From: an uncultured Scytonema sp.
GTDB taxonomy: Bacteria > Cyanobacteriota > Cyanobacteriia > Cyanobacteriales > Nostocaceae
Assembly (NCBI GenBank): GCA_937873135.1
Contig: CALMVQ010000105.1
Span: 1-64,000, forward strand
Direction: 5' to 3'
DNA: 64,000 nt
Shown here: positions 18,144 through 27,178 of the stretch, one piece after another
Position numbering within the stretch: position 1 is the stretch's first letter
Layout of the letters: every line of letters begins with the position of its first letter
The notes under the pieces: model-generated
Databases searched by the model: none
Told to the model about the DNA's origin: nothing
The model's input: the letters and a program-made list of their open reading frames with translations, nothing else
Made by a program: the position numbers and the translations under genes

Positions 18144-18199
18144 CCCGGCATTCATCCCAGCACCTACCCGATAGGGTAAGGTGTGGGACTTCTGCCGGG
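18144..18199. repeat. Hairpin repeat, copy 1 (upstream of cbiD)
   Basis: Long stem: CCCGGCA...CATCCCAGCACCTACCC pairing with AGGGTAAGGTGTGGGAC...TGCCGGG around a short GAT loop. The core CCTACCCGATAGGGTAAGGTG and the tail GGTAAAGTTAAA recur at 20641-20690. It sits in the leader of cbiD. Confidence 0.7.
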
Positions 18200-18249
18200 T
18201 AAAGTTAAAATCGGAGTCGAGCAAACTTTTATATAGTTGTGTTAAGAAA

Positions 18250-19332
18250 ATGGCGCGTACTGGTTACACTCTACCAGTTTTTGCGGTGGCTGCGGCAAAA
18301 GCCGCTTTGCTTCATCTGCAAAACTTCCTAGTTCCATCATCAGTGACGGTGGACTTACTGCCCGAAAGTGCAGAGATTCCTATCGAGCAAGTCGCAGATG
18401 TAGACTCTGCAACTGCTTTAGCAATGACTAAGAGCGATCCTGGAGATAATTTAGATCTGACGCGGGATACCCCTGTTTGGGCATGGGTAAAACTATCACA
18501 ACACCAACACCAAGCTTTAATCTTAGAAGCAGGTGAAGGAGTAGGAAAAACCGCGACAGGAGAAGCTGCTATTTATAACTATGCCCACCGACTCTTTGAG
18601 GCAAATCTATTACCCTTGATCCCTACCGATAAAACTGCCACAGTGCGGATTATCCTTCCTCATGGTCGTCAGCTAGCCCAACGCACTTCAAATGAAGCTT
18701 TTGGAATTTTAGAGGGTTTGGGATTGCTGGGAACGAGTGGCATCTCCCAACCGATGAGTGCCGCTGATCATCTAGAAGAATTTCGGATCATTTTGCATGA
18801 CAAGGCGCAACGCCATTCTCACTTAGTATTTTGTATTGGAAGTAATGGCCAGCAAGTTGCAGAAAGTTTATCTATTCCCGAAGAAGTTATTGTCACAACA
18901 GGAAACTGGCTAGGTGCATTGCTGGTAGAAGCAGGGTTGTGTAAGGTGCGATCAGTGCTGTTGCTGGGATACCAGGGAAAACTGATTAAGTTAGCCGGGG
19001 GAATTTTTAACACATCTAGTCATCTAGCCGATGCCAAATTAGAAATTATTGCCGCTGCTGTTGCACTCTTAGGCGGCGATATACAAACCGTTCATGCCGT
19101 TTTGCAAGCTCAGACGGCTGATGCAGCACACAAAACACTGATAGACTTGAGGTTGGCAGATGCGGTGTTTGGTAATTTGGCCCAGAAGATTAGCCAGAAA
19201 GCAGAGAATTACGTCAAAAAATATGCCGATGTCTCTCTCAATATTGGGGTTGTTCTTTTTGATCGCAAAGGTAAAATCATCACTCAGGATCCCAAAGCTA
19301 CAGAACTAATACAGCAATTTTCAGTTATTTAG
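18250..19332 (+). CDS. cbiD: Cobalt-precorrin-5B C1-methyltransferase
   Basis: Acts in anaerobic-type cobalamin synthesis, methylating C1 of the corrin ring with S-adenosylmethionine in the cytoplasm. The 360-residue product begins with the CbiD signature ARTGYTLPVFAVAAAKAALL. It also has the conserved EAGEGVGKTATGE, RIILPHGRQLAQRTSNEAFG, CIGSNGQQVAE and LLLGYQGKLIKLAGGIFNTS segments. The ATG at 18250 is chosen because homology begins there; the open frame extends 23 codons further upstream into the hairpin repeat. In many cyanobacteria cbiD is followed by guaA; here it is not. No cobalamin riboswitch was recognised. Confidence 0.93.
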   Translation: MARTGYTLPVFAVAAAKAALLHLQNFLVPSSVTVDLLPESAEIPIEQVADVDSATALAMTKSDPGDNLDLTRDTPVWAWVKLSQHQHQALILEAGEGVGKTATGEAAIYNYAHRLFEANLLPLIPTDKTATVRIILPHGRQLAQRTSNEAFGILEGLGLLGTSGISQPMSAADHLEEFRIILHDKAQRHSHLVFCIGSNGQQVAESLSIPEEVIVTTGNWLGALLVEAGLCKVRSVLLLGYQGKLIKLAGGIFNTSSHLADAKLEIIAAAVALLGGDIQTVHAVLQAQTADAAHKTLIDLRLADAVFGNLAQKISQKAENYVKKYADVSLNIGVVLFDRKGKIITQDPKATELIQQFSVI

Positions 19333-19539
19333 ACCACAATGAATGTATTCTTTGCGACGGAGATCCAGATTAACCTTTGCCAACAGTGCGTCAACAAAAC
19401 GCAGCACTAATTGCAATATCTTCTCATAAAACTGGGGTGTGAGGCGTAGACGCTTGTTCGGCTTGTCATCGAGACATCGCTTAATTCTTACCTGCAAACA
19501 GAGGAAGTTGGTGTTTGCTGCTTTTTGTTGGTAAGGCAT
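19321..19539 (-). CDS. Doubtful 72-aa ORF
   Basis: Basic, leucine-rich product (PNKRLRLTPQFYEKILQLVL, then FVDALLAKVNLDLRRKEY). It overlaps the last codons of cbiD on the opposite strand and begins next to a perfect 17-bp inverted repeat. No family recognised; it may be a transposon remnant or chance. Confidence 0.2.
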   Translation of the reverse strand: MPYQQKAANTNFLCLQVRIKRCLDDKPNKRLRLTPQFYEKILQLVLRFVDALLAKVNLDLRRKEYIHCGLNN

Positions 19540-19547
19540 TTGCCTTG

Positions 19548-19624
19548 AAATAAAATACCAGCCGTTTAACCTAGATCCCTCGTTACCAACGCGTCAACCT
19601 GATCGGGCGGCTGGTATTTTATTT
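19548..19624. repeat. Perfect 17-bp inverted repeat with 43-bp spacer
   Basis: Arms 19548-19564 (AAATAAAATACCAGCCG) and 19608-19624 (its exact reverse complement). It could be a small transposable element with terminal repeats or a long hairpin transcript. It lies in the 466-bp gap between cbiD and the next gene; the rest of that gap is AT-rich without other signals. Confidence 0.7.
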
Positions 19625-19798
19625 TTACGGTCTCCCCTAAGCACGACTCCAAGTTTCAGTCTTTGTTGATAATTAACCTCAATCAAAAATCAGTTACTGA
19701 GTTATAAATTACATAAATTCTCAATTAAAAGCAAAATATTGTTGAAAAATATTCTTAATAGTTTATACTAATATCTAGTCTAGTTTTAGGAGTGTTCT

Positions 19799-20119
19799 AT
19801 GTCACTTAATGATTTGACACCAACAGATAACCTGCCGGATCAAATCGTTTACGTCTTGCTTAACAAGATTAAACACGAAGAAGGACCGCGAGATGTGAGC
19901 TTTGTTGCTCAGGACTTCGAGGGTCAACAAGTTAATCGAGAAGAATTGCTAGAGTTGCTAAATCGTCTCAAACAGTCTGGATACTTCATCGGTGAAATTG
20001 AAAGCAACACAGCCAATCCAGAATCAGGCTCATCAACTCTTCTGGCAACTTGTAAGAATGCACAAATCACCACAGATGGTCGAGCAATGTTAAACGCTAT
20101 GTATTTCAAGCCTGTGTAG
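19799..20119 (+). CDS. Hypothetical protein
   Basis: A 106-residue soluble protein, ATG at 19799 with GGAG 9-12 bases upstream. It contains QIVYVLLNKIKHEEGPRDVS, ELLELLNRLKQSGYFIGEIE and QITTDGRAMLNAMYF. The helix-helix-strand pattern with a terminal ITTDGR resembles a winged-helix domain, in which ITTDGR would be the wing, but this is inference. Stand-alone gene. Confidence 0.6.
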   Translation: MSLNDLTPTDNLPDQIVYVLLNKIKHEEGPRDVSFVAQDFEGQQVNREELLELLNRLKQSGYFIGEIESNTANPESGSSTLLATCKNAQITTDGRAMLNAMYFKPV

Positions 20120-20945
20120 CAGAAGATGGAAATTTAATTGAGGCGAGATAGGGATAGGGGAGATAAGAGAGTAAATCTCTGATACTTTCACTCTTATTAT
20201 CTGAACCCTATTGCCTCCTCACTTCTAGAATTTGAGAGGCGATCGCTCACTCCTTGGGATGAACACAGTTGCAAAAACGGACAACAGAGATACAAAATCG
20301 CTACTAAAAACGACGATCAAGGGAGCATTTTGAGGCAAAGTCTGCGGGACAGAAGATTCTGTCCCGCGAGCGAGTGCGCGGTTATTGACGCACTCGCTCG
20401 TGCATAGGCGAGGATTCTGGTAGGCTTACTTTGCGACATTCGCAACAACTGAACAGATCAACCGCCTTTATCGGAGGTGAAGTCTGCCGGGGGAAGCTTA
20501 CAAGAGCGCGCGAGCTTCACGAAGACGGTTGGCCGTTTTTGTCTAGGAAAAATGTAGCGTCATGAGAGGTTTGAAAAAGCGATGTCTGGCGACAAGCCAA
20601 GTCAACGTCTACACTCTTTTCAAAGAATGCGATAGTGAAGTACCTACCCGATAGGGTAAGGTGCTGGGATGAATGCCAGGTAAAGTTAAATTTGAAAAGA
20701 GAAAAATTTTCGACGAGGTTTGCACTAACTTGTGTATTTTCGTGAAATTCTGACTCGGTTAATCATCATGCCGAAATTTTATCTTCACCGAACTGGGAAG
20801 ATTCCTACTGCTGTTCATCCTTTTGTCAAACAAACGGGTTTTAGAGAAGATAAGCAAAAACCCTTTCTAAATTCAAGAGAAATCATTCGAGGTAGTTACT
20901 GTTTTTAAAATTTTCGTTATAGGATTGAGAATTTGGGAGGGGCAC
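20120..20945. other. Repeat-rich intergenic region
   Basis: Contains a hairpin at 20344-20367 (GCGGGACAGAA, GA, TTCTGTCCCGC), an eroded member of the same family around 20480-20520, and copy 2 of the CCTACCCGATAGGGTAAGGTG repeat at 20641-20690. A 46-codon frame at 20768-20908 begins MPKFYLHRTGKIPTAVHPF; it lacks a ribosome-binding site and is not recognised. Confidence 0.5.
20641..20690. repeat. Hairpin repeat, copy 2
   Basis: Shares CCTACCCGATAGGGTAAGGTG and GTAAAGTTAAA with 18144-18210 in the same orientation. The part CTGGGATGAATGCC is the reverse complement of GGCATTCATCCCAG in copy 1, so each copy keeps a different arm intact. Confidence 0.65.
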
Positions 20946-22412
20946 TTGAGTGACATCGTAGTAGGCTTAGACTTGGGTACAGGAGGAGTGCGGGTGATCG
21001 CTGTTGATCTGCAAGGGAAAATTATAGCACAAGAAACGAGAAGTTATCCCCTGTTAACTCCACAACCCGGTTGGACAGAACAGAATTCTGAGGATTGGGT
21101 AGAAGCAAGTTTGCAAGCTCTGTTCGATGTAACTCAACAGCTAGACAAACACCGCGCGATCGCTTTGGGCTTATCTGGACAAATGCATGGCATGGTTCCT
21201 CTCGACGCAGAGGGCAAAGCGATTAGAGCGGCAATTTTGTGGAATGATCAACGCACGGGTAAAGCTGTTGCTGAGATTGAAGCCACTATTCCTCGTCAGG
21301 AGTTGATCCAGCGCACGGGAAATCCAGCAATTACGGGTTTTCAACTGCCGAAGCTCCTATGGTTGAGAACTGAAGAACCACAAGCTTATGCTCGGCTGTG
21401 GCAGATTCTTTTGCCAAAAGATTACCTGGGATATGTGCTAACTGGTGAGTCTGTGACGGAACCATCTGATGCATCTGGTGTCGGGTGTCTGAACTTGGCT
21501 CTTCAGCAATGGGATACAGAAATTCTCCATGATCTCAATATTAACCCAGCATTGTTCCCCCCACTCATCAAATCTACCGCGATCGCTGGACGCCTAAAAT
21601 CAGAAATAGCTGCTCGCGTGGGATTACCTGTCGGATTACCTGTGGTGGCAGGCGGAGGTGACAATGCGGCAGCAGCGATCGCTTTGGGTATCTCATCAAC
21701 CAACCTTAACCAGGGTAGTTTGAGTATTGGCACATCAGGAGTTATCTTTGTACCGTGCGATCGCCCAATTCCCGATCCAGAAGGTCGAGTACATTTGTTC
21801 TGTCATGTGGATGGTGGCTATCATCTGCTAGGAGTGACGCTGGCGGCAGGTGGTTCTCTGCGTTGGTATCGAGACACCTTTGCACCGCAGACATCATACA
21901 CAGATCTGATAGATATGGCAGAGCGCTCACAGCCCGGTGCCCGTGGTGTTTTATTTCTGCCCCATTTATCAGGAGAGCGCAGTCCCTACCTCGATCCAGA
22001 TACTCGGGGTGCTTTAGTCAATCTGTCATTAGCTCATACTTCAGCAGATATAACTCGTGCTATTTTAGAAGGAGTTGCATTCAGCTTGCGGGAAACGTTG
22101 GAAGTCATCGGTGCGATCGCTCCAGTTCATCAACTTTTAGCAACGGGTGGCGGCGCACGCTCTCACATCTGGTTACAAATTCTAGCAAATGTTTTGCAAA
22201 CAGAACTCATTGCTCCCAATGCCGAAGAAGGAGCTGCTTACGGAGCAGCCATTCTGGCAATGGTGGGAGTTGGTGCCTACCCCAACTTAGAAGCTGCACT
22301 CAAGATCTTCTCGCCGGATGGCAATGTGGTACAACCTCAAGCAAATGCTGTGTACGAAACTGGTTTCAAGCGATATAAGCTACTTTACGACACCCTTAAA
22401 GCTGTTCGTTGA
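20946..22412 (+). CDS. xylB: Xylulokinase-type FGGY carbohydrate kinase
   Basis: ATP-dependent sugar kinase of the FGGY family, most like xylulokinase, which phosphorylates D-xylulose in the cytoplasm for the pentose phosphate pathway. The N-terminal ATPase fold begins [19 protein letters not shown]. Further motifs are [15 protein letters not shown] (catalytic domain), ILWNDQRTG with the catalytic Asp region, [16 protein letters not shown], and [20 protein letters not shown]. About 488 residues, normal length. I chose the TTG at 20946, with GGGAGGGG just before it; an upstream TTG at 20925 would lack a binding site. No xylose transport or isomerase gene is adjacent, so the true sugar is uncertain. 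Confidence 0.88.
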   Translation: MSDIVVGLDLGTGGVRVIAVDLQGKIIAQETRSYPLLTPQPGWTEQNSEDWVEASLQALFDVTQQLDKHRAIALGLSGQMHGMVPLDAEGKAIRAAILWNDQRTGKAVAEIEATIPRQELIQRTGNPAITGFQLPKLLWLRTEEPQAYARLWQILLPKDYLGYVLTGESVTEPSDASGVGCLNLALQQWDTEILHDLNINPALFPPLIKSTAIAGRLKSEIAARVGLPVGLPVVAGGGDNAAAAIALGISSTNLNQGSLSIGTSGVIFVPCDRPIPDPEGRVHLFCHVDGGYHLLGVTLAAGGSLRWYRDTFAPQTSYTDLIDMAERSQPGARGVLFLPHLSGERSPYLDPDTRGALVNLSLAHTSADITRAILEGVAFSLRETLEVIGAIAPVHQLLATGGGARSHIWLQILANVLQTELIAPNAEEGAAYGAAILAMVGVGAYPNLEAALKIFSPDGNVVQPQANAVYETGFKRYKLLYDTLKAVR

Positions 22413-22451
22413 GATGAAGCACGACTTTTCAGTTAGAACCCTCCCACGCTC

Positions 22452-22479
22452 ACCAATTTCAAAAATGTTTGCAACACAT
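22452..22479. repeat. 28-bp direct repeat, copy 1
   Basis: Identical for 28 bases to 28542-28569 (begins ACCAATTTCAAAAATG). Both copies are followed after a diverged stretch by GGGCGAAC. Dispersed repeat of unknown type. Confidence 0.7.
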
Positions 22480-22547
22480 CAATCAATTGTCAGGGCGAAC
22501 TTACTCGGGAAGCCGATGCGTGTCGGTTAGGTAGAATTCAGCTTAAT

Positions 22548-23039
22548 TTATCGAATCTCTTGTAAGTTCTCAATAGTCAGATATACTTCCTCATCAGCTA
22601 TCTGACTATTGTAGTCAATGTTAATTTGGGTTGGGTATCCAAGTCTAGGGTCGTACTGTACAGTCAGGCTAGATGCTTTATGGGATTGTGCATTCTGGAT
22701 CACATCAAAGAGCTTGGGAATTGTACTGTATTTTTGGAATAGTTCTGGATTGACTGGCTGACCAGTACCTGCATTGGTGATGGAAGTCGTTGAACCATTA
22801 CGTACTTCAATGATGACCGGTCCTCTAGCTTCGCTTGTACAGAAGCAACTGTTGCTCAGTGTATAACGGTAGTTAGAAATATTTTGCTGATTCCACAATC
22901 TGCGATTCATTCTTAATTGTCTTGAGTTTGACTGAGCAACGCGGGGTGATTGTACTACTTGTATGGGTGGTTGAGACAGAACTGGTAGGTTAAAACTTAC
23001 AGACATGACTAATCCCATGCTAAAAATAAAGAAGCGCAT
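22548..23039 (-). CDS. DUF6174-like exported protein
   Basis: A 163-residue protein with a signal peptide (RFFIFSMGLVMSVSFNLPVL), so probably periplasmic. The domain has WNQQNISNYRYTLSNSCFC, which includes the paired cysteines typical of DUF6174, then PVIIEVRNGSTTSITN and LGYPTQINIDYNSQIADEE. Function is unknown in this family. Single gene, convergent with the kinase gene. Confidence 0.75.
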   Translation of the reverse strand: MRFFIFSMGLVMSVSFNLPVLSQPPIQVVQSPRVAQSNSRQLRMNRRLWNQQNISNYRYTLSNSCFCTSEARGPVIIEVRNGSTTSITNAGTGQPVNPELFQKYSTIPKLFDVIQNAQSHKASSLTVQYDPRLGYPTQINIDYNSQIADEEVYLTIENLQEIR

Positions 23040-23212
23040 ATAAATTTATTTTTACTACAGTCTACTACAATACTACTAAAAAATAGGCAGATATTGCAAA
23101 AATACTGAAAACACTGGTTTGTTTCAATCCAGTCATCGCCAAAAGCCTTCTCAAAATTACTCCTTTTTATCCGTAGTGAAGCAAAGCAAACAGATACAGC
23201 AAGGAGACTCTT

Positions 23213-23641
23213 ATGACCGCGATTCCCGCTAGTCCGACTTCCATCCGCCCACCCTTCACCCGCGAGACTGCCCTCGCCAAGGTAAAAGCTGCCGAAAATG
23301 CCTGGAACACACGCGATCCAAAACTTGTTGCGCTTGCCTATACTGAGGACTCGCAGTGGCGCAACCGTGATGAATTTTTCGAGGGGCGCGAGCAGATTGA
23401 GGCTTTCTTACGCCGCAAGTGGGCTAAAGAACTGGACTACCGACTGATGAAGGAACTGTGGTGTTTCACCGATAACCGCATTTCCGTGCGCTTTGAGTAT
23501 GAATGGCATGACGTAGCTGGGCAGTGGTATAGAAGCCACGGTAATGAACATTGGGATTTTGACGACTTCGGACTGATGCGGCGACGAGATGCCTCAATCA
23601 ACGACATTGCGATCAAGGAGAGCGATCGCCGCTATTACTAA
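23213..23641 (+). CDS. NTF2-like protein (DUF1348 type)
   Basis: A 142-residue small alpha+beta protein of the nuclear-transport-factor-2-like fold: [56 protein letters not shown] and [20 protein letters not shown] match the DUF1348 subfamily (usual length ~150). ATG at 23213 has AAGGAGAC upstream. Its function is unknown; the family has a pocket that can bind small molecules. It is followed 19 bp later by a glutathione transferase gene on the same strand, so it is likely co-transcribed in a detoxification-like set. Confidence 0.85.
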   Translation: MTAIPASPTSIRPPFTRETALAKVKAAENAWNTRDPKLVALAYTEDSQWRNRDEFFEGREQIEAFLRRKWAKELDYRLMKELWCFTDNRISVRFEYEWHDVAGQWYRSHGNEHWDFDDFGLMRRRDASINDIAIKESDRRYY

Positions 23642-23660
23642 ACTCCAGGAGGATTTTAAG

Positions 23661-24284
23661 ATGATTAAACTTTACGGTCTTGAATTGTCTGGCAACTGCT
23701 ACAAAGCAAAACTGATGCTCTGTTTGTTGGGAGTGGGTTACGAATGGGTAAATGTCGATCTTCGTAAGGGCGAAAATAAGTCTTCTGAATTCCTAGCCAT
23801 CAATCCCTTTGGTCAAGTTCCCGTGTTGGTAGATGATACGATGGTGCTTGCAGACGCTCAAGCAATTTTGGTGTACCTGGCTCGTCGCTATGGAGGTGAC
23901 ACCTGGCTTCCACTTGATGCAGAGCCAATGAGCCGCGTAGTGCGTTGGCTGTCCACCTCGGCTGGTGAAATCCGCCAAGGGCCGGAGTTCGCCCGTCGAT
24001 ATCACAAGTTTGGTGCAACCACTCTCAACCTGGATTGGGTAAACCAAAAATCAGAGTTTATTCTCACTCAGGTTGATCAGCATTTGGCTAATCGAGAGTG
24101 GCTGGAATTAGACCGTCCCACAATCGCAGATATTGCAGCTTTTCCGTACATAGCCCTAGCACCTGATGGCAAAATCTCGTTAGACAACTACCCTAACATT
24201 CAAGCCTGGATCGATCGCATTAAGAAGCTTCCCGGCTTTGTCGGAATGCCTGGAATTGAAGGACCTGTAATTACTACACTATAG
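23661..24284 (+). CDS. Glutathione S-transferase
   Basis: A 207-residue cytosolic GST. The N-terminal thioredoxin-like domain reads IKLYGLELSGNCYKAKLMLC with FGQVPVLVDDTMVLADAQAI (the cis-Pro and glutathione-binding Asp/Ala region). The helical C-terminal domain contains RPTIADIAAFPYIALAPDG with the N-cap Asp motif. The ATG at 23661 follows AGGAGG closely, so the longer open frame starting inside the upstream gene is not used. It conjugates glutathione to electrophiles; substrate unknown. Confidence 0.9.
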   Translation: MIKLYGLELSGNCYKAKLMLCLLGVGYEWVNVDLRKGENKSSEFLAINPFGQVPVLVDDTMVLADAQAILVYLARRYGGDTWLPLDAEPMSRVVRWLSTSAGEIRQGPEFARRYHKFGATTLNLDWVNQKSEFILTQVDQHLANREWLELDRPTIADIAAFPYIALAPDGKISLDNYPNIQAWIDRIKKLPGFVGMPGIEGPVITTL

Positions 24285-24341
24285 AGAACAAGGGGGACAA
24301 GGAAGCCCAAGTACTCACTCTCCCTACTCCTCATTAAAACT

Positions 24342-25331
24342 ATGACAGACTCAGGATGGTCACGAGCAGAATCACCTTTCCACGTGGGTGAAATTGCGAT
24401 TCAGGAAAGATTAGGTGTCCAGAAAAAAATAGATCAGCAGGGAAGACGCTTTATCCGCGATTATCTAATTGAGCAACATCGGCAGTTTTACTCTCAACTC
24501 CCTTTCCTGGTAGCCGGAACAGTTGATGCACGGGGTTGCCCGTGGGCTTCACTTTTGGTTGGGAATCCCGGCTTTCTCTCCACATCCGACGATCGCACTT
24601 TACATGTAGCTTCCAAACCGTTGTTTGGCGATCCGCTATCGGAGACACTAGCGGATGGTGTAGACATTGGCTTGCTGGGCATTGAACTACACACGCGTCG
24701 CCGCAATCGCTTGAACGGAATAGTTACGGCAAACAATCTAGATGGCTTTGCTGTTCAAGTTAACCAAAGCTTCGGTAACTGCCCCCAATACATCCAAGCG
24801 CGGATGTTTGAACTGACTGACGGTGTAGAAAATCTTGCTACGCCTAAGCCAGTGTATCGAACCTTGAGTTTTAAAGAGCCGGAACGCTCTATCATCTCTG
24901 CCTCAGACACCTTTTTTATTGCGACTGCATTTCGTGGGGATGAGGCTAAAGCTGCTGAGGGAGTTGATGTCTCACATCGTGGCGGCAAGCCTGGTTTTGT
25001 GCGTGTTGATGACGAGCGCACCCTCACCTTTCCCGATTTCGTCGGCAACTTTATGTTCAATACTATTGGTAATCTGCTACTCAATCCCCGTGCTGGTCTA
25101 CTTTTCATTGACTTCGTAAAAGGCAATCTACTTTACTTGACGGGTACAGCCGATGTGATTTGGGAAGGAGATGAAGTACGTGCCTTCGTTGGTGCCGAAC
25201 GGCTGATCCGCTTCCAAATTTCTGAGGGATATCGAGTTGAAGGTAGCTTGCCACTGCGTTACTCTGCCCCCGATTACTCACCTTTCCTCAAACGCACTGG
25301 ATCTTGGGAAGACGCTGCACGTCGTGCGTAA
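24342..25331 (+). CDS. Pyridoxamine 5'-phosphate oxidase-family flavoprotein
   Basis: A 329-residue protein with a split-barrel FMN-binding fold: FLVAGTVDARGCPWASLLVG and PDFVGNFMFNTIGNLLLNPR with AGLLFIDFVKGNLLYLTGTA. It is longer than a typical PNPOx (~220) because it holds two barrel-like halves, as in the predicted flavin-nucleotide-binding class often found with GST genes. It lacks clear PLP-synthesis residues, so a detoxifying oxidoreductase is more likely than vitamin B6 synthesis. Starts 57 bp after the GST gene. The stop codon lies inside a short hairpin (CGTGCGT, A-run, ACGCACG) that may also act as terminator. Confidence 0.85.
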   Translation: MTDSGWSRAESPFHVGEIAIQERLGVQKKIDQQGRRFIRDYLIEQHRQFYSQLPFLVAGTVDARGCPWASLLVGNPGFLSTSDDRTLHVASKPLFGDPLSETLADGVDIGLLGIELHTRRRNRLNGIVTANNLDGFAVQVNQSFGNCPQYIQARMFELTDGVENLATPKPVYRTLSFKEPERSIISASDTFFIATAFRGDEAKAAEGVDVSHRGGKPGFVRVDDERTLTFPDFVGNFMFNTIGNLLLNPRAGLLFIDFVKGNLLYLTGTADVIWEGDEVRAFVGAERLIRFQISEGYRVEGSLPLRYSAPDYSPFLKRTGSWEDAARRA

Positions 25332-25836
25332 AAAAACGCACGGGGAAAAATAGTTTTTCGGCGTTGCATAATTGAAGTATGAATTAGCCTCACGCATAGA
25401 CGCGCGACTCGGCTTCCCGCAGGGTAGGCGCAAAGATGAGGCAGTGCGTTGCGGAGTTCTTCGGGCATGAGGCGGGTTTCCCACGCCCAGGCGACTGGCG
25501 TTGGGGTTTCCCCCGTTGTCGTGCCTGCCTTCGCAAAGAATCGTTGTTTAGTCATCAGGGAAAATGTAATTTCATACCTCTATTTAGCAACGTCGGTTTT
25601 TCTTCATCTGCCTCTCCAGTTGTGCTATTACAAAAAATCGCTCCTGAAAATAAGTTTGAAAATCTGGTACTCGGCGTTTCTCTGATATGTAAAGATTTAA
25701 TAAGTTTAAGTACAAATTTTGACAAATCGACTATGAAAAAAGTCATCATGGTTACAGTGAACGAGAGTAAAACTACAGAGAAACCTGAACGAACTGATTT
25801 TAAGTAGGCGGAACTCAAAGGTGCTGAACAATAAAG
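25332..25836. repeat. Repeat-rich gap with SDR-type sequence
   Basis: Holds a short dispersed repeat block, roughly 25400-25540 (CTTCCCGCAGGGTAGGCGC, GGCGGGTTTCCCACGCC, AGGCGACTGGCG, TTGGGGTTTCCCCCG), related to 9841-9878. A 24-codon frame at 25733-25807 (starts MKKVIMVTVNESKTTEKPER) lies just before the next gene and might be a small leader gene; evidence is weak. Confidence 0.5.
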
Positions 25837-26142
25837 ATGAGTGAACAATCAAACACATTTATCCAACTTAATGAAGATGACAGCGCGTACGTCAGTACCG
25901 CGACAGGAACGACATACGTTTCTAATGAAATGAATGCCTTGTTGGAGAGCGTCATGCGCGAAGTCATAAACTTCGCTAAATATATTCAATCCCAAGATCC
26001 AGAAATAACTGAGAATGAGGCATACCACGTTTTAGTAGCAGTGCTTTCAACATTACCAGCAAAATTTAACAGTGACCCACAAGCATCGGCACAACTGTTA
26101 AATATGATCCAAGAATTTAAAGAGACGAACCAAGAAGAATAG
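25837..26142 (+). CDS. Hypothetical protein
   Basis: A 101-residue acidic protein, mostly helical: NEMNALLESVMREVINFAKY and NEAYHVLVAVLSTLPAKFNS. No recognised domain, signal peptide or membrane segment. ATG at 25837; only a weak purine tract precedes it. Confidence 0.55.
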   Translation: MSEQSNTFIQLNEDDSAYVSTATGTTYVSNEMNALLESVMREVINFAKYIQSQDPEITENEAYHVLVAVLSTLPAKFNSDPQASAQLLNMIQEFKETNQEE

Positions 26143-26183
26143 CGAAAGGTTTTTGAGATAACAGTGCCTAAAATGTGATTGGC

Positions 26184-26891
26184 TCAGGCAGTTTCTGGAA
26201 TTCCAAAATTTACTTGGAGTTCGTGGAGCATTTTCAAAATGCTGTCTCCGTAAATAACTGAACCGTGCATTGTCGCAAGGTACTTAATGGGAAACTTCTT
26301 GATAGCTTCGATTCCGCGAGTGAATGTCTTTCCCTCTACCATAAATCCTAGCTGACGCTGAAACTTGATGACTGAGTCTGTTAAATCCTCATTGGTGAGT
26401 GGTGTGTCAAAATGACCTTTGTGAGCTGCCAAGTCAGAGCAGAAGAGTACACAATCTTGTGGTTCGTAGAATAGACATCCTTCCCAACCATGTGGGAAGT
26501 GAGGCGTCTCGATTAGGGTAATGTTCTTCGCTCCTAAGGAAATGCTTTCGTTATTCTTCAGAACGTGGACTTTTCGGATCGCAATATCGTCAATATTGGC
26601 TCGATTTAGCGGACTCACAAGAGGGACAGCTTCTCTTGCCACTTCCAGCCATTGATTTAAGGCTCCACACTCATCGGCTTCAAGGTGACAAAAGGCAATG
26701 TAACGGATTTCAGTCGGATTGCATACTGACGATACTAGCGCATAAATAGCATTGAACCATTTCGAGTGTCCCGTGTGAATGAGCATTGGACACTCATCTA
26801 AGATGAGAAACTGACTAAAGACAAATTGCTTGTTTGTAGAAACGGAGATCTTAAATACTTTGGGAAGTATTTCATCAATTCTGGTAAACAT
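26184..26891 (-). CDS. Di-iron metallo-beta-lactamase-fold (ODP/FprA-like) protein
   Basis: A 235-residue metallo-beta-lactamase fold protein from the ATG at 26891 (an upstream ATG at 26954 adds 21 unlikely residues). The metal ligands match oxygen-binding di-iron proteins: CHLEADECGALNQW (His, Glu, Asp), ETPHFPHGWEGCLF (His), CSDLAAHKG (Asp) and ATMHGSVIYG (His). HxExDE in place of HxHxDH marks the FprA/ODP class, which bind O2 or NO at iron. No flavodoxin domain is fused, so it is not a full flavo-diiron reductase. It may act as an oxygen or redox sensor; no partner kinase is adjacent. Confidence 0.85.
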   Translation of the reverse strand: MFTRIDEILPKVFKISVSTNKQFVFSQFLILDECPMLIHTGHSKWFNAIYALVSSVCNPTEIRYIAFCHLEADECGALNQWLEVAREAVPLVSPLNRANIDDIAIRKVHVLKNNESISLGAKNITLIETPHFPHGWEGCLFYEPQDCVLFCSDLAAHKGHFDTPLTNEDLTDSVIKFQRQLGFMVEGKTFTRGIEAIKKFPIKYLATMHGSVIYGDSILKMLHELQVNFGIPETA

Positions 26892-27178
26892 CGTTATCCT
26901 TGGGCAATTTATAGCCATCCTAAATGATTCAAGACCACAGCTTCCTCCGTACAATTATCTACAAAAGGTGCACTCTCTGGATAAAAGCAGGACATGCCTG
27001 TAATAAAGACGTTGCTTGGAAAGTCTCTACCACCCACGAAGAACCCTTAACCGAACGCTATTGCACCTAAGGACGATTGCAGCATTTGCGGTACAACTGC
27101 TCTTCTCAATTGTAAAGTGCGATCGCTATTCCTCTAATTGCCAATTTAGTGGACAGTGGGAGTATATCAACCAGTAGT

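Noticed and set aside
18126-18249. Cobalamin riboswitch before cbiD
   Set aside because: The region is occupied by a dispersed hairpin repeat; I cannot find a B12-box-like sequence.
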